A stretch of 64,000 bases of DNA from Faunimonas pinastri (GTDB lineage: Bacteria; Pseudomonadota; Alphaproteobacteria; Rhizobiales; Afifellaceae). Shown one piece after another: positions 7,775-15,097 of this stretch. The DNA lies in the NCBI RefSeq assembly GCF_900110915.1, contig NZ_FOFG01000001.1, forward strand, positions 620,001 to 684,000, in the 5' to 3' direction. Made by a program: the position numbers and the translations under genes. Under the pieces are notes generated by a model. That model was given only the letters and a program-made list of their open reading frames with translations, ran no database searches and was not told where the DNA came from. Positions within the stretch are counted from its first letter, which is position 1. Every line of letters starts with the position of its first letter.

Positions 7775-9106
7775 TTACGCGGAGGGAGCGCCGGACAGGA
7801 GTCGTTCGAAGAGATCGTCCGAACCCATCTGGCCGCCCTTGAGCATCAGCTCCATCCCGTCCAGATCGTTTTCGCTGTGGGCCCGGCAGACCGTGACCCC
7901 CGGCGAAAGCACCGTCAGGGTGGACAAGCCCCAGATAGGCAGCGCCTTGACGGCGAGGCTCGACGTATCCCCGCCGGCGATCCCGATCCGCCGGAGTGGC
8001 GTGATCCTCAGCACCTCTGTGACAAGCCTCGCGGTCGCAGCGGCGATCGCCCCGGCGCGGCCCGTATCCGATGGCGGGCCTTCCGATGCGGTGTAGGCAA
8101 GCACATGCCGGCCATCGCGAAGGTGGCGGGAAAGGTCGTCGACCACCTTCGTCGCATATGCGTCTTCAACGGCAAGCCTCCCCGCGTCCAGCGCGACATG
8201 CTCGTAGGAACGGGCGGCCTCCACCTGGCGACGCGTCACCGGGGATAGGCTGCCGGCGAGAAGCAGGACCGGACCGCTCGCGGGTCCTAGCTCTCGCGAT
8301 GAGGCAAGGCCCGGGCTCGTGCCGAGCGCCTCCCAATGGGCGGCAAGCGCCTGGGCGACACTGCTGGGGCCGACCGCGAGAAGCGGCTCCCGCTTGGCCT
8401 CGTTCCAGATCAGCCGACCGATGGCCGCGAGATCCTGCGCCTCCGCGAGATCCATCAGGACGGCGCCCGGTTGCGCTCCGAGCAGCGCCTGCAGCGAAGC
8501 TTCCGGCTGATCCGTCCGGTAGGCCGGTGCGTGCAGGCCGACGACGGGCGCGAGGCCCTGCGCCTCCAGATGGAGCCGGAGATCGGCCTCCCGCATCGGC
8601 GTCACCGGATGCACGCTCATCGTCGGATGGCGGTCGATGCGATGGACGGCCCCGGCAGAGCCCGCCCGCGCGAAAAGATTGCTGAAGACGCAGTAGCGGC
8701 CGATATTCGGTTGCCCGCCGACGATCGGCACGAAGGAATTGGCGACGTGCCCCCGAAGCGTCGCGACCGCCGCGCCGATGCTGCCGACATCCGGTGCGCT
8801 GTCGAAGGTCGAGCAGCATTTGTAGTGCAGCACCGAAACGCCGAGTTCCTCGAAGAACTGGCCGACGGGTTCGAGTTCTTCCGCCATCCGTGGGGGAGAC
8901 ATGGTGCGTGACGCGCCGGCGATGCCCGCCGCATCCAGCGGACCGGCGAGTTCCAGCACCCGCCGGTCGGGCACGCCGAGGAACAGCACCGTGCGAAGAC
9001 CGCTGCCGGCGAGCGTCGCCAGCGTATCCGTCGCGCCCGTGAAATCGTCGCCGTACCAGCCGATGCGCGGCACCGGCCGGGCAGGCTCATCAACCGTCCG
9101 TTCCAT
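7775..9106 (-). CDS. Four-carbon acid sugar kinase family (DUF1537), OiaK-like
   Basis: 443-residue ATP-dependent kinase of the DUF1537 family, which phosphorylates tetronates, 3-oxo-tetronates and 3-oxo-isoapionate. The N-terminal motif GWYGDDFTGATDTL and the C-terminal nucleotide-binding GIAGGDTSS and LKGGQMGSDD motifs are all present. The ATG at 9106 is chosen because the family motif begins 15 residues later and the gene follows the RuBisCO-like gene by 5 bp; a longer open frame upstream lies inside that gene. A DUF1537 kinase directly behind a RuBisCO-like protein is the arrangement described for OiaK with OiaX or OiaT in D-apionate degradation, so 3-oxo-isoapionate is the best substrate guess. 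Another four-carbon sugar acid remains possible. Confidence 0.8.
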   Translation of the reverse strand: MERTVDEPARPVPRIGWYGDDFTGATDTLATLAGSGLRTVLFLGVPDRRVLELAGPLDAAGIAGASRTMSPPRMAEELEPVGQFFEELGVSVLHYKCCSTFDSAPDVGSIGAAVATLRGHVANSFVPIVGGQPNIGRYCVFSNLFARAGSAGAVHRIDRHPTMSVHPVTPMREADLRLHLEAQGLAPVVGLHAPAYRTDQPEASLQALLGAQPGAVLMDLAEAQDLAAIGRLIWNEAKREPLLAVGPSSVAQALAAHWEALGTSPGLASSRELGPASGPVLLLAGSLSPVTRRQVEAARSYEHVALDAGRLAVEDAYATKVVDDLSRHLRDGRHVLAYTASEGPPSDTGRAGAIAAATARLVTEVLRITPLRRIGIAGGDTSSLAVKALPIWGLSTLTVLSPGVTVCRAHSENDLDGMELMLKGGQMGSDDLFERLLSGAPSA

Positions 9107-9111
9107 CCGCG

Positions 9112-10380
9112 TCAGGCACCGAAGCGCTGGAGCGCGTGGGCCAATTCCGGCCGTGTCGATGCGTAATCGGCCAGCGTCTCGCCCGCCACCACGGCTTCCC
9201 ACGCCTGCCGCAAGCTGCGGACGCCCGCCGCCGGGCCGTCCGGATGCGCCATGATCCCGCCGCCCGACATGAAGAGGAGGTCGGTGTTGCCGATTTCCTT
9301 GAAGGTGACGGGCGCGGTGCCGGCCCATTGCCCGGAGGAGAAGGCGGGCATCACGCGGTCGTCCGCCGTCTCAGACATCCGGGTCAGGCAATCGTGGGCG
9401 GAGGAAACGACCTCTTCGTCGGTCTGCGCGAATTTTCCCTGCAGTCCGTGAACATGCATGTGGTCGACACCGGCGAGACGCCACATCGCCTGATAAGCCC
9501 CGAATGAGATACCCAGCAGCGGGTGGCGCGAAAAGGCGCCGTAGCCGTTGCGGTGACCGTGCAGGACGAGGTCGGTGTGCCGGCGCAGCGTCTGCACCGC
9601 CGAGAAGCCGCACCAGTTCAGGCTCACCATCGCGCAGGTGCCTTCTTCCCGCGCGATCAGGTCGGCATGCCGACGCATGGCGTCGGTCTCGTCGGTGATG
9701 TTGAAGGCGACCATCACCGCCTTGCCCGTGCGGTCGCGGTGCCGGCGCACGCGCTCCATCACCGCCGGGATACGCTGGGCCAGCGGCGCATGGAGCGGGT
9801 CGGCGCAGATTTCGTCGTCCTTGATGAAGTCGAGCCCGGCCCCGCACAGCTCTTCCACGATATCGGCCGTCTGCTCCGGCGAGAGGCCGACATTCGGCTT
9901 GATGATAGAGCCGATCAGCGGCCCCTGGGTGACGCCGGTCAGCGCCCGCGTTCCGGCAAGGCCCTGAGCAGGCATGTCGAACGTATCGCGATAGGCGGAC
10001 GGCAGGGTCAGCGTTTCCAACCGCAGGCCGGTGACCTCGCCGAGATCGAAGAGGTTGCCGCCGACCGTTGCCGCGAGGCTCGGCAGGTTGGTGCCGACAT
10101 TCGCGACGGGAAAGCTGATGCGGATGTGCGCGCGCCGCCACGGGCCGGTCACCTGCTTGCGGTCGAGCCACGCATTGGGCAGGCTCGGCACATCCACCGG
10201 CGTCGGATCGGTCTCGACCGCCTCGACGGTGGCACGGGCCCGCTGCCTCAGCTCGTCGGTTTCGCCATGGACACGAGTGAAGGTGCCGCAGGATTGCTCG
10301 CCCGCCATGATCTCCGCGATCTTGGCGGGATCCAGAGGCGTCTCGATGAGATACGTCGCCTCGAAGCGATCGTCGCGCAT
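9112..10380 (-). CDS. RuBisCO-like protein (form IV), OiaX/OiaT-like
   Basis: 422 residues with the RuBisCO large-subunit fold. The catalytic Lys in SIIKPNVGLS is kept (K161, equivalent to K175), but the second Lys of KPK is Asn (N163). The metal site KDDE is intact with carbamylatable K187, D189 and E190. HGHRNG carries the H294/R295 equivalents, loop-6 Lys is K316 in GLQGKF, and SGGG (from 372) should bind phosphate. Loss of the K177 equivalent argues against true CO2 fixation. Among RuBisCO-like proteins, partnership with a DUF1537 kinase points to 3-oxo-isoapionate-4-phosphate decarboxylase (OiaX) or the transcarboxylase/hydrolase (OiaT). The sequence alone does not separate the two for me. 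The gene lies 2 bp after the VOC gene and 5 bp before the kinase. Confidence 0.85.
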   Translation of the reverse strand: MRDDRFEATYLIETPLDPAKIAEIMAGEQSCGTFTRVHGETDELRQRARATVEAVETDPTPVDVPSLPNAWLDRKQVTGPWRRAHIRISFPVANVGTNLPSLAATVGGNLFDLGEVTGLRLETLTLPSAYRDTFDMPAQGLAGTRALTGVTQGPLIGSIIKPNVGLSPEQTADIVEELCGAGLDFIKDDEICADPLHAPLAQRIPAVMERVRRHRDRTGKAVMVAFNITDETDAMRRHADLIAREEGTCAMVSLNWCGFSAVQTLRRHTDLVLHGHRNGYGAFSRHPLLGISFGAYQAMWRLAGVDHMHVHGLQGKFAQTDEEVVSSAHDCLTRMSETADDRVMPAFSSGQWAGTAPVTFKEIGNTDLLFMSGGGIMAHPDGPAAGVRSLRQAWEAVVAGETLADYASTRPELAHALQRFGA

Positions 10381-10382
10381 GA

Positions 10383-10922
10383 TCAGAGCCTGCCGAGATC
10401 GGGGAAGGGGCGCACGGGATCGTTGCCGTCCCAGGTCTCGGAGGCTTCGCGGATCAGGCGGAACATCTCGCCCTTGGGGCCCGCCACTTCGGAAAGCTCG
10501 ATCACGGTGCCCGGATGATATTCCGTGTCGAAATAGACGAAGCGGCCGTTGCGGCCGACCTCGCCGCTCATCGCGATTTCGAAACCCTGGCCGGTGAGGC
10601 GGACGACGTCTTCGTCAAAGCTCTCGGTCCAGTAGGCGACGTGCTGCAGGCCGGTGCCGCTCGCCTGCTTGAAGTCGCGGTACATGGACGGCGCATCGTT
10701 GCGGGTCTGGATCAGCTCCACCTGCATAAAGCCGGAATTCGCCAGCGCGACGGAATTGTGCACGTCGTAGGCCTCGCCGCGATAGCGGTAGTTCTCTATC
10801 GGAACGCGTTCATTGTAGAAGAACGGACCGACGCCCAGCACGCGGCTCCAGTAGTCCATCGCCTGCTCGATATCGTCGACAACATAGCCGAGCTGGCGGA
10901 TCTGACCGAGAAAACGGCTCAT
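10383..10922 (-). CDS. VOC-family protein, 179 aa, in the RuBisCO-like operon
   Basis: Vicinal-oxygen-chelate fold protein in glyoxalase/epimerase style. The N-terminal module is RQLGYVVDDIEQAMDYW, continuing with VLGVGPFFYNERVP and FMQVELIQTRND. The second module begins GLQHVAYWTESFDEDV and ends YHPGTVIELSEV with a Glu at the metal position. The ATG at 10922 is fixed by the module start 11 residues in; a longer open frame upstream belongs to the TRAP gene region. It is placed between the TRAP transporter and the RuBisCO-like gene (2-bp spacing). It probably catalyses an isomerisation, epimerisation or lyase step of the same sugar-acid route, but the reaction is not known. Confidence 0.75.
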   Translation of the reverse strand: MSRFLGQIRQLGYVVDDIEQAMDYWSRVLGVGPFFYNERVPIENYRYRGEAYDVHNSVALANSGFMQVELIQTRNDAPSMYRDFKQASGTGLQHVAYWTESFDEDVVRLTGQGFEIAMSGEVGRNGRFVYFDTEYHPGTVIELSEVAGPKGEMFRLIREASETWDGNDPVRPFPDLGRL

Positions 10923-10951
10923 CGAACACTCACTTCGAAAGGGAAAGGGGA

Positions 10952-12889
10952 TCAGAGAAGGCCCGTCGAGAACCACGGCACGGCGGCGACCAGGAACAGG
11001 CCGACCAGCAGGGCTGCGATGTAGCCCCAGACGTGGCGGAGGCCCTCGTCGGGATGGATCCGGCTGATGGCGCAGGCGCCATAATAGCCGACGCCGAAGG
11101 GCGGGGCGAAAAGGCCGATGCCCATCGCGAAGATCACCACCATGGCATAGTGGACCTCGTTGACGCCGATGGCCTTGGCGATCGGGAACAGCAGCGGGCC
11201 GAAAAGCACCATGGCCGGGATGCCTTCCAGCACCGAGCCGAGGATGATGAAGGCCACGATGGATACCGCAAGGAAGCCGTAGGTTCCGCCGGGAATGCCG
11301 GCCATCCACTGCGCCAGGTTCTGCGAAAAGCCGGATTGTGTCAGGCCCCAGGCCATGGCGGTGGCGCAGCCCACGATCATGATGATCGCGCCCGTCAGGA
11401 CCGCCGTGTCGATCAGCATCGGCATGAGGCGCGACCAATCGAACTGCCGGTAGATCACGAGGCCGATCACGACGGAATAGACCACGCCGATGGTGGAGAC
11501 TTCGGTTGCCGTCGCAACGCCCTCCACCACGGCGGCGCGGATCACGAAGGGCAGCAGGATCGCGGGCAGGGCCACGAGGAAGAGCTTGGCGATCTCGCGC
11601 GCCCGGGGCTTGCTGATCGCGCTCAGGTCCTCTTTCCGGTAGCGCCACCAGACCACGGCGCAGAGCATCGCACCCAGCACGCAGGCCGGAATGAGGCCGC
11701 CGGTGAAGAGCGCGGCGATGGAGACGCCGGTGACCGAGCCGATTGTGATCAGCACGATGGAAGGCGGCACGGTTTCAGTCTGCGCGCCTGTGGCGGCCAG
11801 CAGCGCTACGAGTTCGCCGGGCTTTGCGCCTCGCTTCTGCATTTCCGGGAAGAGCACTGGCGCGATGGCGGCCATATCGGCGATCTTGGAGCCGGAAATG
11901 CCGGACACCAGATACATCGCCGCGATCAGCACATAGGAGAGGCCGCCGCGCACATGGCCGAGCATGCTCGCCAGGAACTGGATCATGGCGCGTGCCATGC
12001 CCGTCATCTCGATCAGCGCGCCCAGGAAGATGAAGAGCGGCACGGCCAGGAGCATCAGGTGGCCCATGCCTTCATCGAGCCGCCCGACCATCACCAGCAT
12101 GGGGGTGGAGGTTGTCAGCGCGAGGTAGGCAAAGGTGGAGAGCGCGAAGGCGAAGGCGATCGGCACGCCAGTGAAGACGCAGGTCGCGACCAGCCCGACA
12201 AAGAAGATCAGGAGGTTGATCTGGCCGAGAGGCTTGAGCCAGGGGCCCGCCGCCCAGAAGCAGGCGGCCACAACCAGCGTCACGACCACCGCGCCCATGA
12301 CCGGACGCCAGCCGATTTCCCGGGGCAGGCGGAAAAGCCGGAGCAGCGCCGCAACCATCATCAGTGCGATGCCGGTGGGGATGGCAGCCGCCCGCCAGGC
12401 ATTGCTGATTTCCAGCGCCGGGGTGACGATGAAGCTTTCCTCGTTGGCGTAGTCGATGGCCTCGGGAAGGATCAGGATCAGGAAGGCGAGGGGGGCCGCG
12501 ACCGCAAGCGCTTCCAGAAAGGCGCGCGTTGCCGGGCGAACCCGGGTCACCAGCCCTGTCATCCGCATGTGGTCGCCACGCCGCAGCGCCGCCACGGCGC
12601 CCAGCATGGAAAGCCACAGGAACAGGATGCCCGCGAGCTCATCCGACCAGACGAGCGGGCTCTGGAACACGTAGCGCGCGACGACGCCGGCAAAGAGGAT
12701 CACGATCTCCGCCACGACCAGCGCCGCGGCGGCCCCTTCGACCAGGAGCCGAAGCCAATGGTCGAGCCGCTCAACGATCGGCAGCCGTGGTGAACGCCGG
12801 GGCGTCGAGCCCGCACCGCTCTCGACGCCGAGGCTGCCGGCATTGACCAGATCCGGTCCGCGGACCGCCTCCTCCGTGTCGGCCAGCAT
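10952..12889 (-). CDS. TRAP transporter fused DctQ-DctM permease
   Basis: 645-residue inner-membrane protein joining the small DctQ subunit (about residues 40-200, with WSDELAGILFLWLSMLGA) and the large DctM subunit (about 210 to the end). The DctM part shows GVPIAFAFALSTFAYLAL, AVPLFIFLGALIEMTGMA, the HVRGGLSYVLIAAMYLVSGISGSK stretch and a C-terminal FAPPFGVGYYGA. The start at 12889 overlaps the binding-protein stop by one base (TGATG). Codons upstream of it in the same frame lie inside the dctP gene and are not used. Fused QM permeases are a known TRAP variant. Na+-coupled uptake of a carboxylate-bearing sugar acid is expected, fitting the kinase and RuBisCO-like enzyme downstream. Confidence 0.92.
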   Translation of the reverse strand: MLADTEEAVRGPDLVNAGSLGVESGAGSTPRRSPRLPIVERLDHWLRLLVEGAAAALVVAEIVILFAGVVARYVFQSPLVWSDELAGILFLWLSMLGAVAALRRGDHMRMTGLVTRVRPATRAFLEALAVAAPLAFLILILPEAIDYANEESFIVTPALEISNAWRAAAIPTGIALMMVAALLRLFRLPREIGWRPVMGAVVVTLVVAACFWAAGPWLKPLGQINLLIFFVGLVATCVFTGVPIAFAFALSTFAYLALTTSTPMLVMVGRLDEGMGHLMLLAVPLFIFLGALIEMTGMARAMIQFLASMLGHVRGGLSYVLIAAMYLVSGISGSKIADMAAIAPVLFPEMQKRGAKPGELVALLAATGAQTETVPPSIVLITIGSVTGVSIAALFTGGLIPACVLGAMLCAVVWWRYRKEDLSAISKPRAREIAKLFLVALPAILLPFVIRAAVVEGVATATEVSTIGVVYSVVIGLVIYRQFDWSRLMPMLIDTAVLTGAIIMIVGCATAMAWGLTQSGFSQNLAQWMAGIPGGTYGFLAVSIVAFIILGSVLEGIPAMVLFGPLLFPIAKAIGVNEVHYAMVVIFAMGIGLFAPPFGVGYYGACAISRIHPDEGLRHVWGYIAALLVGLFLVAAVPWFSTGLL

Positions 12890-13908
12890 CAGGCGAGCTT
12901 TCCGACCGAGCCTTCCAGCAGGCTCCAGGCCTCTTCGCCGAAGCGGCCCTTCCACTCCGTGTAGAAGCCGGCGTCCCGCAGCTTGGCGCGGAAGGTATCC
13001 GGCGCGGGCGAGTTGAAGGCCAGCCCCTTGGACTTGAGGTCCGCGACCACCGTGTCGTTCAGTGCCTTGATGTCCTCGCGCTGCTTGGTGCCCGCCTCGT
13101 TGAAGGCGGTGTGGATGATGGTCTGCAGATCGGCCGGAAGCCCGCGCCATGTCCGGCCGTTGAAGATGAACCAGTAACCGTCCCAGATGTGGTTTGTCAG
13201 GGCGCAGGATTTCTGCACCTCGTAGAGCTTCGCCACCTGGATGATCGGCAGCGGGTTCTCCTGCGCGTCGACGATCCTGGTTTGGAGCGAGGAATAGACT
13301 TCGCTGAACTGCAGGCTGGCGGGCGACGCGCCGAGGCCCTTGAACATGGAGATCGAAAGCGGGCTGACCGGCACGCGGATCTTGAGGCCGCTCATGTCGG
13401 CGGCCGTCTCGATCGGCTTGCCGCTGGTCGTCATCTGCCGGAAGCCGTTGTCCCACACCTTTTCGAAGGTGAAGAGGTTGGCCTTGGCGATCGCGGCGCG
13501 GACGAAGGAGCCGACCTTGCCGTCCATCGCGCCCCAGACCTGATCGTAATTGGCGAAGGCGAAGCCGACGGCGCTGATGGCCGCGACCGGTACCAGAGTG
13601 GCTATCACGAGCGCGGAAGGCGTGAACATCGTGATGCCGCCGGAGCGCACCTGCGCCAGCATGTCGGTGTCGCCGCCAAGCTGGTTGTTCGGGAAGATCT
13701 GGATCCGGACGCGGCCGTTGGATTCCTTGGCGACGCGATCGGCGGCTTCCTGCGCGCGGATGTGCAGCGGATGCGTTACGGGCAGGTTGTGACCGTATTT
13801 GAGGTCGAACTCGGCGGCTCTGGCGATGCCGGGCAGGCCGAAGGTAAACGCCGCGGCGGGCGCTGCAGCCATGGACCTGAGCACGGTCCGGCGCGAAATC
13901 GACATCAT
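12889..13908 (-). CDS. TRAP transporter substrate-binding protein, DctP family
   Basis: 339 residues. The N-terminus has a twin-arginine-like signal (SRRTVLRSM followed by a hydrophobic AAAPAAAFTFGLPG and an ARAAEF cleavage region), so it is probably exported folded. The DctP family features are GHNLPVTHPLHIRAQEAADRV, the FPNNQLGGD motif, GLKIRVP with the conserved Arg that binds the ligand carboxylate, and DAQENPLPII. It is the first gene of the minus-strand operon that continues with the QM permease, VOC protein, RuBisCO-like protein and kinase. The TTGACA hexamer and dyad upstream probably drive it. Two adjacent ATG codons are possible starts. Confidence 0.92.
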   Translation of the reverse strand: MMSISRRTVLRSMAAAPAAAFTFGLPGIARAAEFDLKYGHNLPVTHPLHIRAQEAADRVAKESNGRVRIQIFPNNQLGGDTDMLAQVRSGGITMFTPSALVIATLVPVAAISAVGFAFANYDQVWGAMDGKVGSFVRAAIAKANLFTFEKVWDNGFRQMTTSGKPIETAADMSGLKIRVPVSPLSISMFKGLGASPASLQFSEVYSSLQTRIVDAQENPLPIIQVAKLYEVQKSCALTNHIWDGYWFIFNGRTWRGLPADLQTIIHTAFNEAGTKQREDIKALNDTVVADLKSKGLAFNSPAPDTFRAKLRDAGFYTEWKGRFGEEAWSLLEGSVGKLA

Positions 13909-13961
13909 GGAACCTCCCGAATTTTGATGCGACTTGATGGCGTCGCTATTTCCTTGGGCTG

Positions 13962-13992
13962 GACACTAGGTAGGCCGATGGGGCAGTGTCAA
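13962..13992 (-). promoter_or_regulatory. Candidate promoter and LacI-type operator region between the TRAP operon and the lacI-type gene
   Basis: On the minus strand a consensus TTGACA hexamer lies at 13992-13987, with only a weak -10 candidate (CTAGTG) 17 bp further. The same stretch holds an inverted repeat GACACT (13962-13967) / AGTGTC (13985-13990) spaced by 17 bp, overlapping the putative promoter. The location between divergent genes, one of them a LacI regulator, suggests an operator. The dyad is short, so this is tentative. Confidence 0.4.
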
Positions 13993-14026
13993 ACCTAATC
14001 GATGATGGCTTTTGATGGATTGATGG

Positions 14027-15097
14027 ATGCAGCAGCAGGGTGACGATGCATCGGGTAAGCGCTCCCGCCGCACGCAGCTTGCCAGCGTGAGCGACGTGGC
14101 CGAGCGTGCCGCGGTATCGCCCGCCACGGTCGATCGCGTTCTCAACCGGCGCCCCGGCGTGCGGCCGGCCACGGTCAACCGCGTGCTCAAGGCCGCCGTC
14201 GAACTCGGCTATATCCCGGAATCGGAGATCGAGGCGGCCAGGCCGGGCAAGCCGATCCGGGTCACCTTCCTGCTGCCCGCCGGCAGCAACCGCTTTCTGT
14301 CGATGCTGGGCCGCTCCATCGTGGCGGCGGGGGAGACGATGGCCCGCTCGGACGTCAGGGCCAAGGTCGAGTTCGTCGAAAGCTTCAACCCGGATCTTCT
14401 CGCCCGACAATTAAGGGAGCAGGGCCGGAACGCCGATGGGATCGCCTTCATGGCGATCGAGCATCCGGCAGTTCGCGAGGCCGTGAACGATCTGGCGGAA
14501 CGCGGGGTGCCGGCCGTCACGCTGATCTCCGACATCGCGAATTCCCGCCGCGCCGCCTATCTCGGGCTGGAGAACCGTTCCGCCGGGCGCACCGCCGCCT
14601 CGCTCCTGTCCCGCTTCATCGGGCGGCGGCCCGCGACGGTCGCCATGATCGCGGGCTCGCGCAGCTATCGGGCGCATGAGGAGCGCGAGATGGGCTTTCT
14701 CCACTTCCTGGAGGAGATGGCACCGGAGGTGCAGGTGGTGGGCCTCCGCGAAGGTCTGGACGAGGAAGCCCGTAACTATCGCCATACCCGGACGCTGATC
14801 GGGCAATATCCGGATCTCGACGGCATCTACAATATCGGCGGCGCGCCGGAAGGCGTGGCCAAGGCGCTGAAGGAAGCCTCGCGCGACCGTGAGATCGTCT
14901 TTGTCGGCCACGGACTGACGCTGAACACGCGCGGCCTTCTTCTCGACGGCACGATGGATGCGGTGATCACCCAGAATCCATCGCGGACGATTGCCGCCTG
15001 CGGGGCGATCTTTGCCAATATCCGTGGCGGCGCCGACCCGTTGCAGGGCGTGGAACCGCTGCAAACGGAGATCATCCTGCGCGAGAACCTGCCGTGA
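14027..15097 (+). CDS. LacI-family transcriptional regulator
   Basis: 356 residues. The N-terminal helix-turn-helix and hinge helix are clear: LASVSDVAERAAVSPATVDRVLNRR, with the VNRVLKAAVELGYIP hinge. A periplasmic-binding-protein-like sensor domain follows (VTFLLPAGSNRF, DGIAFMAIEHPAVREAV, YNIGGAPEGVAKAL, and a C-terminal DAVITQNPSR). It is divergent from the TRAP / RuBisCO-like / kinase operon, with 118 bp between them, and overlaps the downstream dld start by 4 bp (GTGA). It therefore probably controls the sugar-acid operon and dld in response to a sugar-like effector. About 17 residues precede the canonical HTH start. Confidence 0.9.
   Translation: MQQQGDDASGKRSRRTQLASVSDVAERAAVSPATVDRVLNRRPGVRPATVNRVLKAAVELGYIPESEIEAARPGKPIRVTFLLPAGSNRFLSMLGRSIVAAGETMARSDVRAKVEFVESFNPDLLARQLREQGRNADGIAFMAIEHPAVREAVNDLAERGVPAVTLISDIANSRRAAYLGLENRSAGRTAASLLSRFIGRRPATVAMIAGSRSYRAHEEREMGFLHFLEEMAPEVQVVGLREGLDEEARNYRHTRTLIGQYPDLDGIYNIGGAPEGVAKALKEASRDREIVFVGHGLTLNTRGLLLDGTMDAVITQNPSRTIAACGAIFANIRGGADPLQGVEPLQTEIILRENLP

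Noticed and set aside
9112-10380. A true CO2-fixing RuBisCO.
   Set aside because: The KPK motif has Asn in place of the second Lys, no small subunit or phosphoribulokinase gene is present, and the partner is a DUF1537 kinase.
11033-12793. A 586-codon plus-strand open frame opposite the fused TRAP permease.
   Set aside because: Its composition (Gly, His, Asp, Arg, Gln repeats) is the codon mirror of a hydrophobic membrane protein and is not a gene.
12890-13456. N-terminal extension of the TRAP QM permease into the dctP gene.
   Set aside because: The frame is open, but the extension has no membrane segment or family match, and the TGATG overlap at 12889 marks the proper start.
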